Source: Sphingobacterium sp. UBA7855 (GTDB taxonomy: Bacteria > Bacteroidota > Bacteroidia > Sphingobacteriales > Sphingobacteriaceae). From it: a DNA stretch of 64,000 nucleotides. Where the stretch lies: positions 248,001 through 312,000 of the forward strand of contig DLST01000002.1 of assembly GCA_002500745.1 (NCBI GenBank), given 5' to 3'. This document shows positions 36,314-45,220 of the stretch, piece after piece; the first letter of the stretch is position 1; each line of letters starts with the position of its first letter. The notes beneath the pieces are model-generated. The model did not search any database. It saw only the letters and a list, made by a program, of their open reading frames with translations, and was not told the origin of the DNA. Position numbers and translations under genes: made by a program.

Positions 36314-36814
36314 ATGAACAATTACAATTTAAACGTACTCATTAACGAAAAAAGAAGTTTGCTTAATCATTTTGCCGCCAAATTTACAGCTGATCCGGAT
36401 GAAAAGGAAGATCTGATACAAGAGACATGGATTAGAGCATTGAAGTCAATAGATGAATTTGTACAACATCCAAAATTGATGAGCTGGTTATATGTCATTA
36501 TGAAGCATACGTACATCAATAAGTATCGAAAAGCAAAACGAATTACTGAAATTCAAGATCAGTACGTCGTTTTAGAAAGTACAAATACAACTGAACATAA
36601 TAAAGGAATAAATAAATTCATGGCTGAAGATATTGAAAAAGCGATGACGAGCTTAACTTCAGATAATTATGAAATTTTCCGCCTGTTTTTGGACGGTTAT
36701 AAATATCACGAAATCGCATCCTATTTTGATATGCCAGAAGGTACTGTTAAAACTAGAATACACATGGTGCGTAAAAAACTCCAAAAACAGCTTAAAGTGT
36801 ATAGGATGAACTAG
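36314..36814 (+). CDS. ECF-type RNA polymerase sigma factor (paralogue)
   Basis: 166 residues with sigma region 2 (LIQETWIRALKSIDEF, SWLYVIMKHTYINKYRK) and region 4 (AMTSLTSDNYEIFRLFLDG, YFDMPEGTVKTRIHMVRKK). It shares length and most motif residues with the product at 21742. The upstream AAGAAAGAGG around 36298-36307 is a fair ribosome site. No anti-sigma factor is adjacent, so control must come from a distant partner or from transcription. Its neighbours are stress genes. Confidence 0.92.
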   Translation: MNNYNLNVLINEKRSLLNHFAAKFTADPDEKEDLIQETWIRALKSIDEFVQHPKLMSWLYVIMKHTYINKYRKAKRITEIQDQYVVLESTNTTEHNKGINKFMAEDIEKAMTSLTSDNYEIFRLFLDGYKYHEIASYFDMPEGTVKTRIHMVRKKLQKQLKVYRMN

Positions 36815-36829
36815 CAGTCCCCAGTAGAT

Positions 36830-36868
36830 TACATATCAGCGAGTCAATACCTGATTTGCTGATATGTA
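36830..36868 (+). terminator. Possible terminator after the ECF sigma gene
   Basis: An 11-bp inverted repeat (36830-36840 with 36858-36868, TACATATCAGC/GCTGATATGTA) with a 17-nt loop begins 15 bp after the sigma stop. The following T-content is weak, so termination is only possible. Confidence 0.45.
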
Positions 36869-37107
36869 TTACTGAAAAACTACATACTTTCTAGATCAAC
36901 CAACACAATGCTCACAGATCCAATGGTCTTTGATACTATTGCTCTAATCTTTCTACCGATTAAACGGATGTAGAGTTTTTAAAAGGTCTAAATTCAAGTA
37001 TAATAACCTCCCTTAATTCACAGTGTTACGGACGCCTTAATGGCCTTAACCGGTCGAAAGGTATGTTGAAAAGTGCTAACCAAATGATACCCTTTCCAGA
37101 ATTAATA

Positions 37108-37338
37108 TTAATCATTTTCCGTAGAAGCAAATGAAAATTTAACCGACTTTTGAGGATAAGCCTCCATGCTTTTGCGGCTTGTGTTTTTAATGATGGTTTT
37201 TAGGCTAACACGGTCACCCAATTTATAGTAAGTTTCTACGGTCTGATAATCCAGTAGGTAAGGGCCGCAAAAATAGTTTCCATTGTCATCTTTCTCTATA
37301 ACTCCTTGATAAAGCCCTTCTTTAGTCTCTTTTGGCAT
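37108..37338 (-). CDS. Hypothetical small protein
   Basis: 76 residues from the Met at 37338; the longer frame upstream lacks protein-like composition. It contains GLYQGVIEKDDNGNYFCGPYLLDYQ and KLGDRVSLKTIIKNT, suggesting a small beta-rich fold, but no family is recognised. It is flanked by non-coding DNA and faces away from the methyltransferase gene. Confidence 0.55.
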   Translation of the reverse strand: MPKETKEGLYQGVIEKDDNGNYFCGPYLLDYQTVETYYKLGDRVSLKTIIKNTSRKSMEAYPQKSVKFSFASTEND

Positions 37339-37624
37339 ATTTATTTGATTTGAATCACAAAGGTAGCAAGAGTATTTGAAGAATATCATAGGAAAAATAA
37401 AATTAGATTATATTAGGGGAAAAGAGTGTCATTTCCTTGATTGTTTCCACAGAAATCGTCTTCATCGAGTTCTAAATCCAAAGAAAGAAATGTAGTGCGG
37501 TTAGAGAGTGATTTCGTCTAAATGAGTCCATTAGAAACAGAAAATATAGCATTGTTTTTCTCGTTAGATTTCTATAAATTCACCACATAAAAATAAAAGA
37601 ACGAATCAGAATAAACCAAAAATA

Positions 37625-38404
37625 ATGAACGAGTTAGAAAGTTATTTCCGGAATAATGATGCAAAATTGATTAATAAATGGATGCATTATTTCGATATAT
37701 ACGACAGACATTTTAGTCGTTTTAAAGGCAAAGATATCGTCGTTTTAGAAGTGGGGGTTTTTCAGGGAGGAAGCCTTCAGATGTGGAAAAACTACTTTGG
37801 TGATCGCGCGAAAATATACGGTATTGACATCAACCCGCATTGTAAGGAGCTCGAAGAACAGAATGTGGAGATATTTATTGGCTCACAGTCTGACCGAAAA
37901 TTCCTGCGTCAGGTAAAAGAATCTATTCCACCGATTGATATTTTAATCGATGATGGCGGCCATACCATGAAACAGCAGATTGTGACTTTTGAAGAACTTT
38001 TTGATCATGTAAAAGATACTGGAGTTTATCTGTGCGAAGATCTGCACACATCTTATCAAGTGTTTTATGGTGGGGGACATAAAAGGAATGGAACTTTTAT
38101 TGAATATAGTAAGAATTTCATCGATTACATCAACGCCTACCATTCGGAGCAAAGTGGGTTGAAAGTAAATGGATTTACACGTTCGGTAAGCTCGCTCCAC
38201 TATTACGACAGTATTTTAGTTGTGGAGAAGAACCGAAGAGATGATGCGCCAATACATATGAAAACAGGAAAGGCAACAGTAAAGGATTTCAATGCAGCAC
38301 CCACAGGAATTGATGGGTTAAAATGGAAAGTTAAAAAGCCTGCCTTGACGATGATCAATAAGTTGCTGCGTTTTTTTCGTATAGGTGGCTTTATGTGGCG
38401 CTAG
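37625..38404 (+). CDS. Class I SAM-dependent methyltransferase (TylF/macrocin-type)
   Basis: 259 residues. The Rossmann SAM site is VVLEVGVFQGGSLQMW, then IYGIDINPHCK and the metal/acceptor motif DILIDDGGHTMKQQI, as in sugar O-methyltransferases of the macrocin/mycinamicin type and cephalosporin-hydroxylase-like proteins. CEDLHTSYQVFYGGGH follows. It probably methylates a sugar of a surface glycan, but no glycan genes adjoin. The start is preceded by AAACCAAAAATA with little ribosome complement, usual here. Confidence 0.83.
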   Translation: MNELESYFRNNDAKLINKWMHYFDIYDRHFSRFKGKDIVVLEVGVFQGGSLQMWKNYFGDRAKIYGIDINPHCKELEEQNVEIFIGSQSDRKFLRQVKESIPPIDILIDDGGHTMKQQIVTFEELFDHVKDTGVYLCEDLHTSYQVFYGGGHKRNGTFIEYSKNFIDYINAYHSEQSGLKVNGFTRSVSSLHYYDSILVVEKNRRDDAPIHMKTGKATVKDFNAAPTGIDGLKWKVKKPALTMINKLLRFFRIGGFMWR

Positions 38405-38423
38405 GAATGTAAAAGACAAAAAA

Positions 38424-38453
38424 AAGGCGGATCAATTGATATTGATCCGCCTT
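38424..38453 (-). terminator. Terminator between methyltransferase gene and tRNA-His
   Basis: Perfect 13-bp stem (38424-38436 with 38441-38453) with a TGAT loop. The A-run before it gives a U-tract on the minus strand, so it ends the tRNA transcript; it may also serve the plus-strand gene. Confidence 0.88.
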
Positions 38454-38456
38454 CAG

Positions 38457-38531
38457 GGTAAGTAATCGGGCTCGAACCGACGACCCCTAGAACCACAATC
38501 TAGTGCTCTAACCAACTGAGCTATACCTACC
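38457..38531 (-). tRNA. tRNA-His (anticodon GTG)
   Basis: The minus strand folds as a full cloverleaf: acceptor GTAGGTA/TACTTAC, D-arm GCTCAGTTGGTTAGAGC, anticodon loop TTGTGGT with GTG, and T-arm GTCGG TTCGAGC CCGAT. The extra G-1 (38531) opposite discriminator C73 (38457) is the identity element of tRNA-His. No CCA is encoded. Confidence 0.96.
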
Positions 38532-38731
38532 GTGATTTTGATGTCACAAAAGTAGTATTATACCAGATATTTTCCAAATGTTTTTTAAACTTTTTAATTA
38601 AACAATTGTCTATCAAAAGATAGAATTTTTATTTTTACCAAGTTGGCGAATTTTACATTACTATTTGGATAATATTTCGAGGTTAATTGGATAAATAGGC
38701 AACTTGGTCTTTAATTTGTACAGTATAATTT

Positions 38732-39292
38732 ATGGGAAAATTTTTAAAATTTTTAATTGTCGTAGCCATTTTGGTAGTGGGCGGTTGGTTTATCTACAAT
38801 AAATACAATAGCGGTCCGTTAGTGGAAAGTAAGCATCAGTTGTTAGTGGATCGTATTGAGGCTATGGGGAAATTAGAATTGGTGAAATATCGTTATAGTG
38901 ATGTTGTAGAACATAAGAATGTCAATACATTTTTACCTGATGCAAGTGTATTATTAATTGTCAAAGCGGATGCAGTAGGGTGTGTAAATCTGACGAAACT
39001 TACTCCAGAAGATATTGAAGTGATTGGAGATTCAGTCGCTATCAGGTTACCGGCTCCTGAAATTTGCTATATTAAGATTGACCACGAAGCGTCCAAGGTA
39101 TATGATACTAAAATGGCCTTTATGAGAGAAGCCGAACTTGTAGATGAAGGGTATAAAGCTGCAGAAAAGGCAGTTGCAGATGATGTTAAAAAATCAGATA
39201 TTCTTCAGCAAACCAAAGCGAACGCCAATACGGTTTTTAAACCACTTCTGCAGGGCTTGGGATTCACGAAAATCAATTTGACTTTCAAATAA
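38732..39292 (+). CDS. DUF4230 family membrane-anchored protein
   Basis: 186 residues. An N-terminal helix (FLKFLIVVAILVVGGWFIY) anchors it. The rest resembles DUF4230: KLELVKYRYSDVVEHKN, VLLIVKADAVGCVNLTKL, VIGDSVAIRLPAPEI and LQGLGFTKINLTFK. No enzymatic motif is visible; family function is not established. A hairpin lies just after the stop. Confidence 0.83.
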   Translation: MGKFLKFLIVVAILVVGGWFIYNKYNSGPLVESKHQLLVDRIEAMGKLELVKYRYSDVVEHKNVNTFLPDASVLLIVKADAVGCVNLTKLTPEDIEVIGDSVAIRLPAPEICYIKIDHEASKVYDTKMAFMREAELVDEGYKAAEKAVADDVKKSDILQQTKANANTVFKPLLQGLGFTKINLTFK

Positions 39293-39302
39293 CTTTAAAT
39301 AG

Positions 39303-39336
39303 GAGAGCTAGAAGATTTTATAATGCTCTAGCTCTC
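39303..39336. terminator. Possible terminator after the DUF4230 gene
   Basis: A 10-bp perfect stem (39303-39312 with 39327-39336, GAGAGCTAGA/TCTAGCTCTC) lies 10 bp after the stop. No U-tract follows. Confidence 0.45.
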
Positions 39337-39428
39337 GCTAATGAATTGACTACATGTTCTTCGAATAAAAGAGAATTGACGGTTATCCAAATTCTATTGG
39401 AATGACTGTAGCAAATTCTCGTACGCTA

Positions 39429-39644
39429 TTATCGCGTCGTCGATGTGTCTGGCTGAGGGGTCGGTGGTATTTCTCCTCTAGATTGCGCAGAGGTGGTGTC
39501 ACGATATTGTATCGTTGTAGTATCATTTGGGACAGAGTCCCGCATCAGCTCTTTTGATTTCTCATCATCGGTCTTCGCGCTGTTACATCCGTAGGCGGCA
39601 AAACAAACCAACCCAACGGCAATTAATTTTGTTAAATTTCTCAT
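39429..39644 (-). CDS. Small hydrophilic lipoprotein
   Basis: 71 residues from the Met at 39644. A clear lipoprotein signal, LIAVGLVCFAAYGC, gives a short mature tail rich in Asp, Thr, Ser and Pro (DTTTIQYRDTTSAQSRG, then PPTPQPDTSTTR). It looks like a small flexible outer-membrane or periplasmic peptide of unknown role. Confidence 0.7.
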   Translation of the reverse strand: MRNLTKLIAVGLVCFAAYGCNSAKTDDEKSKELMRDSVPNDTTTIQYRDTTSAQSRGEIPPTPQPDTSTTR

Positions 39645-39905
39645 ATGTACTTTATTATTTAATGGTAGTATGCAGTGGCATACGCTCAACTGGAGAACAA
39701 TGTTCAAATTGAAAGTGTTTCGAATTTAATTTATCTATTGTTATAGGAAAGAGGGTTGCGCTTATTTATTGTTGAAAAAATAGAATTCTAAAGAACTTTA
39801 TAAAGTTGAAGGCTGTTCCTTTATGCATACCTGAAACAAATTTGGTCCTGCATATGAAATTAATGTATCATACTATATTAATTATAAAAAATAAACGAAA
39901 AAGAT

Positions 39906-40109
39906 ATGGCAACAAAGAACGAAAATCGCGTAGTCGGAACAGAAATGGAGAAGAAGAAAAAAGTTAAATTAGGCGTGAATGGCGAAGTAATACGGGATGT
40001 AAATGATAAGGATCAAGGCGATGCAGAGGCTGGGGTAGACCCCCAGGTCGATCAACTTAACGATATGCCGAACGATCCTACAGATAGGCCTAAGGAAAGT
40101 AAGAAGTAA
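39906..40109 (+). CDS. Small highly charged hypothetical protein
   Basis: 67 residues, hydrophilic throughout: a Lys-rich stretch (EMEKKKKVKLG), then an Asp-rich one (VDPQVDQLNDMPNDPTD). Probably disordered, like stress-induced hydrophilin-type proteins. A strong terminator immediately after the stop supports a real transcript. Confidence 0.6.
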   Translation: MATKNENRVVGTEMEKKKKVKLGVNGEVIRDVNDKDQGDAEAGVDPQVDQLNDMPNDPTDRPKESKK

Positions 40110-40140
40110 AAGAGACCCGCAATTCAGCGGGTCTCTTTTA
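40107..40140. terminator. Strong terminator after the charged small protein
   Basis: Perfect 14-bp stem (40107-40120 with 40127-40140) with a 6-nt loop and A/T flanks on both sides; the stem takes in the stop codon. Confidence 0.9.
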
Positions 40141-40313
40141 TCATCCACGCTATTCATTTATATTAACGCTATTTTTTTTCATGTTTATTAACAGCATTCG
40201 TACCACCTGAACTTTTTGTCGTATTCATGATATATGTGTTTATTTTTACTTATACATTGAACATGTTGCAGCATATAATGGTTGACTGTTTAAGTACCTA
40301 TGGAATCGTTCTA

Positions 40314-40868
40314 TTACGCTTTATTCTTTCTATCCTTAGCGAATTCTTTAATAATCGATTTATTGAAGACCGGCAGATCATCTGGTGTGCGACTCGTGAT
40401 GAGTTTATCATCGACTACCACCTCGCTGTCCTCCCATAAGGCGCCTGCATTAATAAGGTCCATTTGAATAGCTGCAACAGAGGTAAGCTTTTTATCACGT
40501 ACCAAATCTGCATTAATCAACAATTGAGGACCGTGGCAAATTGCTGCAATCGGTTTGTCCCGTTCCCAAAACGCGTTGATCAATGCAATAGCAGTTTTAT
40601 TCGTCCTCAATTTATCAGGACTTATTACTCCTCCTGGAAGAAGTAAAGCATCGTATCGATCCTCCTCTGCTTCTTGGAGAGCAACATCGACTGGATAATC
40701 ATTTGACCATTCATCTCCACTTTTTGCTCTAACTTTTCCATCAGCAGGCGATATGATATCCGTCTTTGCGCCCGCATTTTCCAGTGCTTCTTTAGGGCTT
40801 GTTAATTCAACTTCTTCAAAACCATCCGCAACCAATATAGCGATCCGTTTATTCTTTAAATTTTCCAT
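40314..40868 (-). CDS. DJ-1/PfpI family protein (type 1 glutamine amidotransferase fold)
   Basis: 184 residues. RIAILVADGFEEVELTSP opens the flavodoxin-like fold, ALLLPGGVISPD is the glycine loop, and AAICHGPQLLINADL carries the nucleophile elbow with Cys and His. ALWEDSEVVVDDKLITSRTPDDLP is the typical C-terminal part of the PfpI/YhbO branch. Relatives are linked to stress survival and repair of glyoxal-damaged molecules. It stands alone among stress genes. Confidence 0.92.
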   Translation of the reverse strand: MENLKNKRIAILVADGFEEVELTSPKEALENAGAKTDIISPADGKVRAKSGDEWSNDYPVDVALQEAEEDRYDALLLPGGVISPDKLRTNKTAIALINAFWERDKPIAAICHGPQLLINADLVRDKKLTSVAAIQMDLINAGALWEDSEVVVDDKLITSRTPDDLPVFNKSIIKEFAKDRKNKA

Positions 40869-41037
40869 GTAATTAAATTTTAATGATATCCTTTATTTAC
40901 TGTTATATAACCGATTCAAATCATCTAAAGTTTGAAATAAGATAATTTAACGTGAACAATTAGGCTATTAGCTTCCTAAATTACGTCATCAAATCTGAAC
41001 CATCAATCTGAAAGTAACCAATGAATGATGTATCCCA

Positions 41038-41769
41038 TTAGATATCGATAAGAGCATAAGCCCTATCGTTTCCGTGATGCGCTCTCAGTACAGGCACTGC
41101 TACGTTGTAAATCGGTATTCCAGTGGGCGATAGGGCTTCGAATTTTCCAGCATGTGCATGGCCGTGGAAGGCGGCGCTAACTTTACGACGTTGTAGTGGC
41201 TCCATTAAATGTGTAGAGCCTAAAAACGGATAGATTTGTTCGGGTTCTCCTGAAACAGTCTCTGCGATAGGTGCATAATGGAGCAAAGCGACTTTTTTTA
41301 TAGTCGCATGTTCTTGCTCAAGCCGTGCCAACGCGCGGTCCAGCAGCAAAGACTCATTGACAGCTTCCTGAACAAAACTTTTCATGGCGTCTTCCCCAAA
41401 CATTGAGAGCATGTAGCGGTCAAATCCACCACCAAAACCTTTCACTCCTGCAAATCCAATGTTTTCGACTACAGTGGCTTCTCCATCAAGAACAATAATT
41501 TTATTGTCAATCAAAATCTGGCGAATCTGCTTATGTCGTCCTTTTTCATAATCGTGGTTCCCTAATACCGCAAGCACCGGAATTTTTACGGACTGCAGTT
41601 CCGAGATAAGTAACTCAGCTTCTTCCTCATCGCCAGTGTCGGTTAAATCACCACATAATAGTAGCACTTTGGCTTTCTCTGAAATTTCTTCAAAAGCTAT
41701 TTTCCATTTTCCCTGCTGACTCACATTCATATGTATATCGCCCAAGGCGGCTATCGTTGTTTTGTTCAT
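41038..41769 (-). CDS. Cytoplasmic metallophosphoesterase
   Basis: 243 residues, calcineurin-like fold with AALGDIHMN, LLLCGDLTDTG, VLGNHDYEKG, ALLHYAPI and AFHGHAHAGKFE. No signal or membrane segment. It starts one base after the stop of the nucleotidyltransferase gene at 41771, so the two are translated from one message and probably act on related phosphoester or nucleotide chemistry. The substrate is unknown. Confidence 0.9.
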   Translation of the reverse strand: MNKTTIAALGDIHMNVSQQGKWKIAFEEISEKAKVLLLCGDLTDTGDEEEAELLISELQSVKIPVLAVLGNHDYEKGRHKQIRQILIDNKIIVLDGEATVVENIGFAGVKGFGGGFDRYMLSMFGEDAMKSFVQEAVNESLLLDRALARLEQEHATIKKVALLHYAPIAETVSGEPEQIYPFLGSTHLMEPLQRRKVSAAFHGHAHAGKFEALSPTGIPIYNVAVPVLRAHHGNDRAYALIDI

Positions 41770-41770
41770 A

Positions 41771-42514
41771 TCAAACAGTTTTTATAGTATAAGATTTATA
41801 GTCCCAGTGTTTAATGTCGATCTCGTATTGTGTCTGATCAATTAGCGGTCCCAAGCATACTTTTTCAAGGCATGGAGGTAGGTTATACTGATCCGATGCG
41901 CGTAGGAGAAGCTCGTCAAATAGTCCTTTTGGGATAATGTCGCGATAATCATGTGGATACGTAAATTGAAAAATCAGTATCTGTGCAAGCAACAGATGCC
42001 AGTGCTGATCCATGCGCACCAATAAATGATCCCAATCAAGTTTGTTTCCGTATTTTAAAAAAATGTGATTAATATCAGCACTATCGTGTCGCTCTCTATT
42101 CTGTACATACAGCTTACACCAGACCAACTCTTCTGCTGGTATATAGCGCACTTTGGTGTCAAAAAGAATTCCTTCTGGACCTCGATCAAACCAATCCTGC
42201 TGTACTGTACAATAGTGATTGACACTATCAAAAATGATGTCGATAAAATAAGGGTCTTTGTAGATCTTAGCCAGCCACCTAACATCGGTCAATTCCGTTT
42301 GATAGCCGTTTGCCGCAAAATGCTTAAGAATTTTAGGGTATTCACTGCTTTTGCAGAATATATCGAGATCTTTTGTAGGCCTTATTATTCCCGTATAGTG
42401 GAACATTGCTAATGCTCCGCCTACCATGAATTGGCTATCACTCTGCTGTAAAAGTTGAAGGGTGTCCTGGAAGAAGTTAAGGCAATCTTCAGGTAAATTA
42501 TCTAAATGAATCAT
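41771..42514 (-). CDS. Nucleotidyltransferase-fold protein
   Basis: 247 residues. An NTase core is visible: FMVGGALAMFHYTG (GG motif) followed by RPTKDLDIFCKS (DxD metal pair) and later YFIDIIFDSVNHYC as the third acidic strand. This is the layout of the AbiEii/MNT-like superfamily. The C-terminal half is helical and not recognised. It is the first gene of a two-gene operon with a metallophosphoesterase. Confidence 0.8.
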   Translation of the reverse strand: MIHLDNLPEDCLNFFQDTLQLLQQSDSQFMVGGALAMFHYTGIIRPTKDLDIFCKSSEYPKILKHFAANGYQTELTDVRWLAKIYKDPYFIDIIFDSVNHYCTVQQDWFDRGPEGILFDTKVRYIPAEELVWCKLYVQNRERHDSADINHIFLKYGNKLDWDHLLVRMDQHWHLLLAQILIFQFTYPHDYRDIIPKGLFDELLLRASDQYNLPPCLEKVCLGPLIDQTQYEIDIKHWDYKSYTIKTV

Positions 42515-42748
42515 GTAATCTGCTTTTTTTTATAAACAGCCAACTAAATCGAGTGGTTTGGCGACCAGTGTTTAAAGCGTATAAGGCACATCAGTAATAA
42601 GTAGAAGTACTCAATTTGAAAATCGCGACCGCTGAGATGCCGGCTGCATATGTTCTAGTTAAAGAGTATGTACACGAGATATTATTCGCGTGGATGATAA
42701 CCACAACTTAATGGAACAGTAAAAGGTTAAACTATTAAATAGAAGATA

Positions 42749-42982
42749 ATGGTAAAATACATGTATTTAGCAATTGTAATTGCAGCTGTGTCAACCGCAT
42801 GCGGTGACGCTAACAAGCATAGCGAAGTAGAATATAAAACAGACACAATAACCCAACAAAGTGGCCTTCCATTGGACAACATCCATCGAAGCCGATCGCA
42901 GGATAGGACCAAGGAAAATGAGCAAAGTAAGGAACAGGGAGTTCCGTTGGATAACTTACACAGAGACAAGCCCTCGGACTAG
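42749..42982 (+). CDS. Small lipoprotein with a repeated PLDN(I/L)HR motif
   Basis: 77 residues (a Met four codons later is an alternative start). AIVIAAVSTAC is a lipoprotein signal. The mature part contains LPLDNIHRSRS and VPLDNLHRDKPS about 27 residues apart, an internal duplication. The function is not recognised. It lies 78 bp upstream of the MscS gene and may be co-transcribed. Confidence 0.65.
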   Translation: MVKYMYLAIVIAAVSTACGDANKHSEVEYKTDTITQQSGLPLDNIHRSRSQDRTKENEQSKEQGVPLDNLHRDKPSD

Positions 42983-43060
42983 AATTATCTCGACAATAAT
43001 TTATACGGCGGCTCTGGGAACAAACCCAATTAAACCCATAATAAAAAAGAAATAAGGAGT

Positions 43061-45214
43061 ATGCTAACTATTAAGGGTGTAATAAATCGCACCGTACTTA
43101 AGTTAAGTTTGTTGATTCAACTTAGCTTATTCATTTCTACATTGTACGCGCAAAAAGTTGATTCCGCTTTAAGGGCTAAGGATTCGATCGCTTTAATCGA
43201 TTCATTACCTGAAAACCCAGTCGCCTCAGCCAGAAATTTGCTCGAAAAATGGCGTATGGAGGTAGACCATTCTTATGCCGAGTTTGACAGCGTGAAACGG
43301 AGAGTGGCCTGGCAAAGAACAAACAACGAGTTGGTTGTGCCAAATCAAGTACAACGGTACATCCAAGAGGTTAAACCCCCTTTGCTTTCTTTACAGAAGA
43401 AAGTGGATATGCTGAAAAAGCAGACAGTTCCTCAGGATTCTACTGGAATTTCCTGGCGCGCAATTCAAGATAGTGCGGCTACTTTAGGGCGGAATATTGA
43501 ATCACTTCTATTAGACATGAAGGATCTTAGCGACAAAGCCCAGCAGCAAGAGAAGGTGGTCCAGGCAGCTTCAGGTATTACCACTTGGCTTCATTGGAAA
43601 CATATTATACAAAAGAATCTTGAGCAAGATGGCTTCTCGCAAAGTTATTATGACACTGGATGGGACGGCCGCGTTCTACTTATCATATTCAGTTTTGCCT
43701 ATTTTTATTGGTTATATCAGATGCGGAGAAGCGCAGTGGGGGCGGATGAAGCCTTACCTTTACATCGCAATCAGCCATGGTGGATTCCAATTCTGAAATA
43801 TGCAATATTCTTTCTCATTCTACTACCCTTGACCTCGCTTAGAATTCCAGTGTTTGTGCTGGAAATGACCTATCTACTTGTGTTTGCATTTTTATACTTA
43901 CTGATACGTGCCGCGTTGTCGGATATACAAGTTAAAGTCATGCAGTCCATTTTCTTTTACTATACTGCGGTTTTGGTCAGCAATTTAATTTTAGACGTAG
44001 ATTGGATTTCACGGACCATAGTTGTCTTTGTCAACCTTTTGGGACTCCGTTTACTCTGGGGGCTGCGATGGAATAGCGACGGAAAAGCACCATTCAATCA
44101 CTTAGGATCAACAGCACGATGGTTATTACTATTTTTTTGTATCGTAGCGATTATATGTAATATTTTGGGTTTCCTAAATTTAGCACGCACATTCAATATC
44201 GCAGGTGCTGTAGGATTGTTGCAAACATTATCGATGCGCGCATTTCGTGATATGCTCGCTCATGATGTGGTTAATTCTTATGAAAATTCAAGGAATGACC
44301 AATTTATAAATCGTTTTGATAAGCATAAAATGATTGCAGCATTGCACCGAATAACTGGATTTTTTTCTTTTATATTGGCCATTATCATCTGGGCAAACAC
44401 TTTGCATATTACGAGTGAGCTACGCCGGTTAGGTGACCGACTATTGAATAGCACGCACACCATCGGCAGTGTGACCTATACATATGGTGATGTTCTCTTA
44501 GCCTTTGTAGTAATATGGACCGCAAACTGGATTCAAAAGAACTTAAAAGATCTTCTTGATCGGCCGACCTCAAAAGTAAATCAGCGTCCTAATGCATTGT
44601 TGCCGCTCGTGCGTGTCGTAATTTTTATTATTGGGTTTCTTATCGGAATACGTATCCTAGGCTTGGGTGTTGACAAACTCACTGTGATTATAGGTGCATT
44701 GAGTGTTGGTATAGGTCTAGGCTTGCAAAATATAATCAACAATTTCGTCTCGGGCGTTATCTTAGTATTTGAGCGGCCATTTAAGGTTGGAGATTATGTC
44801 GAACTTGCAGACAAAAAAGGACAAGTTATGCAAGTCGGAATCCGATCCAGTACCTTGCTGACCGATCAGGGTGCGCAAGTAATTATACCAAATGGTGATC
44901 TGCTCTCAGGTCGATTAGTCAATTGGACATTTGACGATTCTGATATCCGATTGAACCTCCAGCTAACGATCATCACAGCCCGAAATATCGAAGATTGGAA
45001 AAAATGGTTGCGGGATACCATTTCTTCTTTTGATGAGATTGATCTCAGTCTCGATGTAAAAATTTTAACGAAAGACATTACGGCAGACGCCTATGTTATA
45101 TCCGTTCAAGTAGGTTTGAAGAATGTGAAAAAAATCGAGCGCTTTAGAAGCAGTTTTCTAGAGAAAGTTAGAGCCGAAGCCATCCGCTGTGATTCAAAGG
45201 TGACTTCGGCCTAA
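43061..45214 (+). CDS. MscS-family mechanosensitive ion channel
   Basis: 717 residues, a large MscS type. A signal peptide (LSLFISTLYAQ) precedes a helical periplasmic domain of about 180 residues, then a series of hydrophobic helices, then the MscS core: IGALSVGIGLGLQNIINNFVSG (pore and gating hinge), VFERPFKVGDYVELADKKG and GAQVIIPNGDLLSGRLVNW. Such channels open under membrane tension and protect against hypo-osmotic shock. An AAGGAGT ribosome site precedes the ATG. The trehalose operon nearby fits an osmoprotection theme. Confidence 0.93.
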   Translation: MLTIKGVINRTVLKLSLLIQLSLFISTLYAQKVDSALRAKDSIALIDSLPENPVASARNLLEKWRMEVDHSYAEFDSVKRRVAWQRTNNELVVPNQVQRYIQEVKPPLLSLQKKVDMLKKQTVPQDSTGISWRAIQDSAATLGRNIESLLLDMKDLSDKAQQQEKVVQAASGITTWLHWKHIIQKNLEQDGFSQSYYDTGWDGRVLLIIFSFAYFYWLYQMRRSAVGADEALPLHRNQPWWIPILKYAIFFLILLPLTSLRIPVFVLEMTYLLVFAFLYLLIRAALSDIQVKVMQSIFFYYTAVLVSNLILDVDWISRTIVVFVNLLGLRLLWGLRWNSDGKAPFNHLGSTARWLLLFFCIVAIICNILGFLNLARTFNIAGAVGLLQTLSMRAFRDMLAHDVVNSYENSRNDQFINRFDKHKMIAALHRITGFFSFILAIIIWANTLHITSELRRLGDRLLNSTHTIGSVTYTYGDVLLAFVVIWTANWIQKNLKDLLDRPTSKVNQRPNALLPLVRVVIFIIGFLIGIRILGLGVDKLTVIIGALSVGIGLGLQNIINNFVSGVILVFERPFKVGDYVELADKKGQVMQVGIRSSTLLTDQGAQVIIPNGDLLSGRLVNWTFDDSDIRLNLQLTIITARNIEDWKKWLRDTISSFDEIDLSLDVKILTKDITADAYVISVQVGLKNVKKIERFRSSFLEKVRAEAIRCDSKVTSA

Positions 45215-45220
45215 TGGAGG

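Noticed and set aside
40169..40228. 19-codon minus-strand frame beginning MNTTKSSGG
   Set aside because: Too short to support without conservation; it may be the start of a lost gene or chance.
42055..42412. Open frames on either strand within the nucleotidyltransferase gene
   Set aside because: They overlap a gene with recognisable NTase motifs and have no protein-like features.
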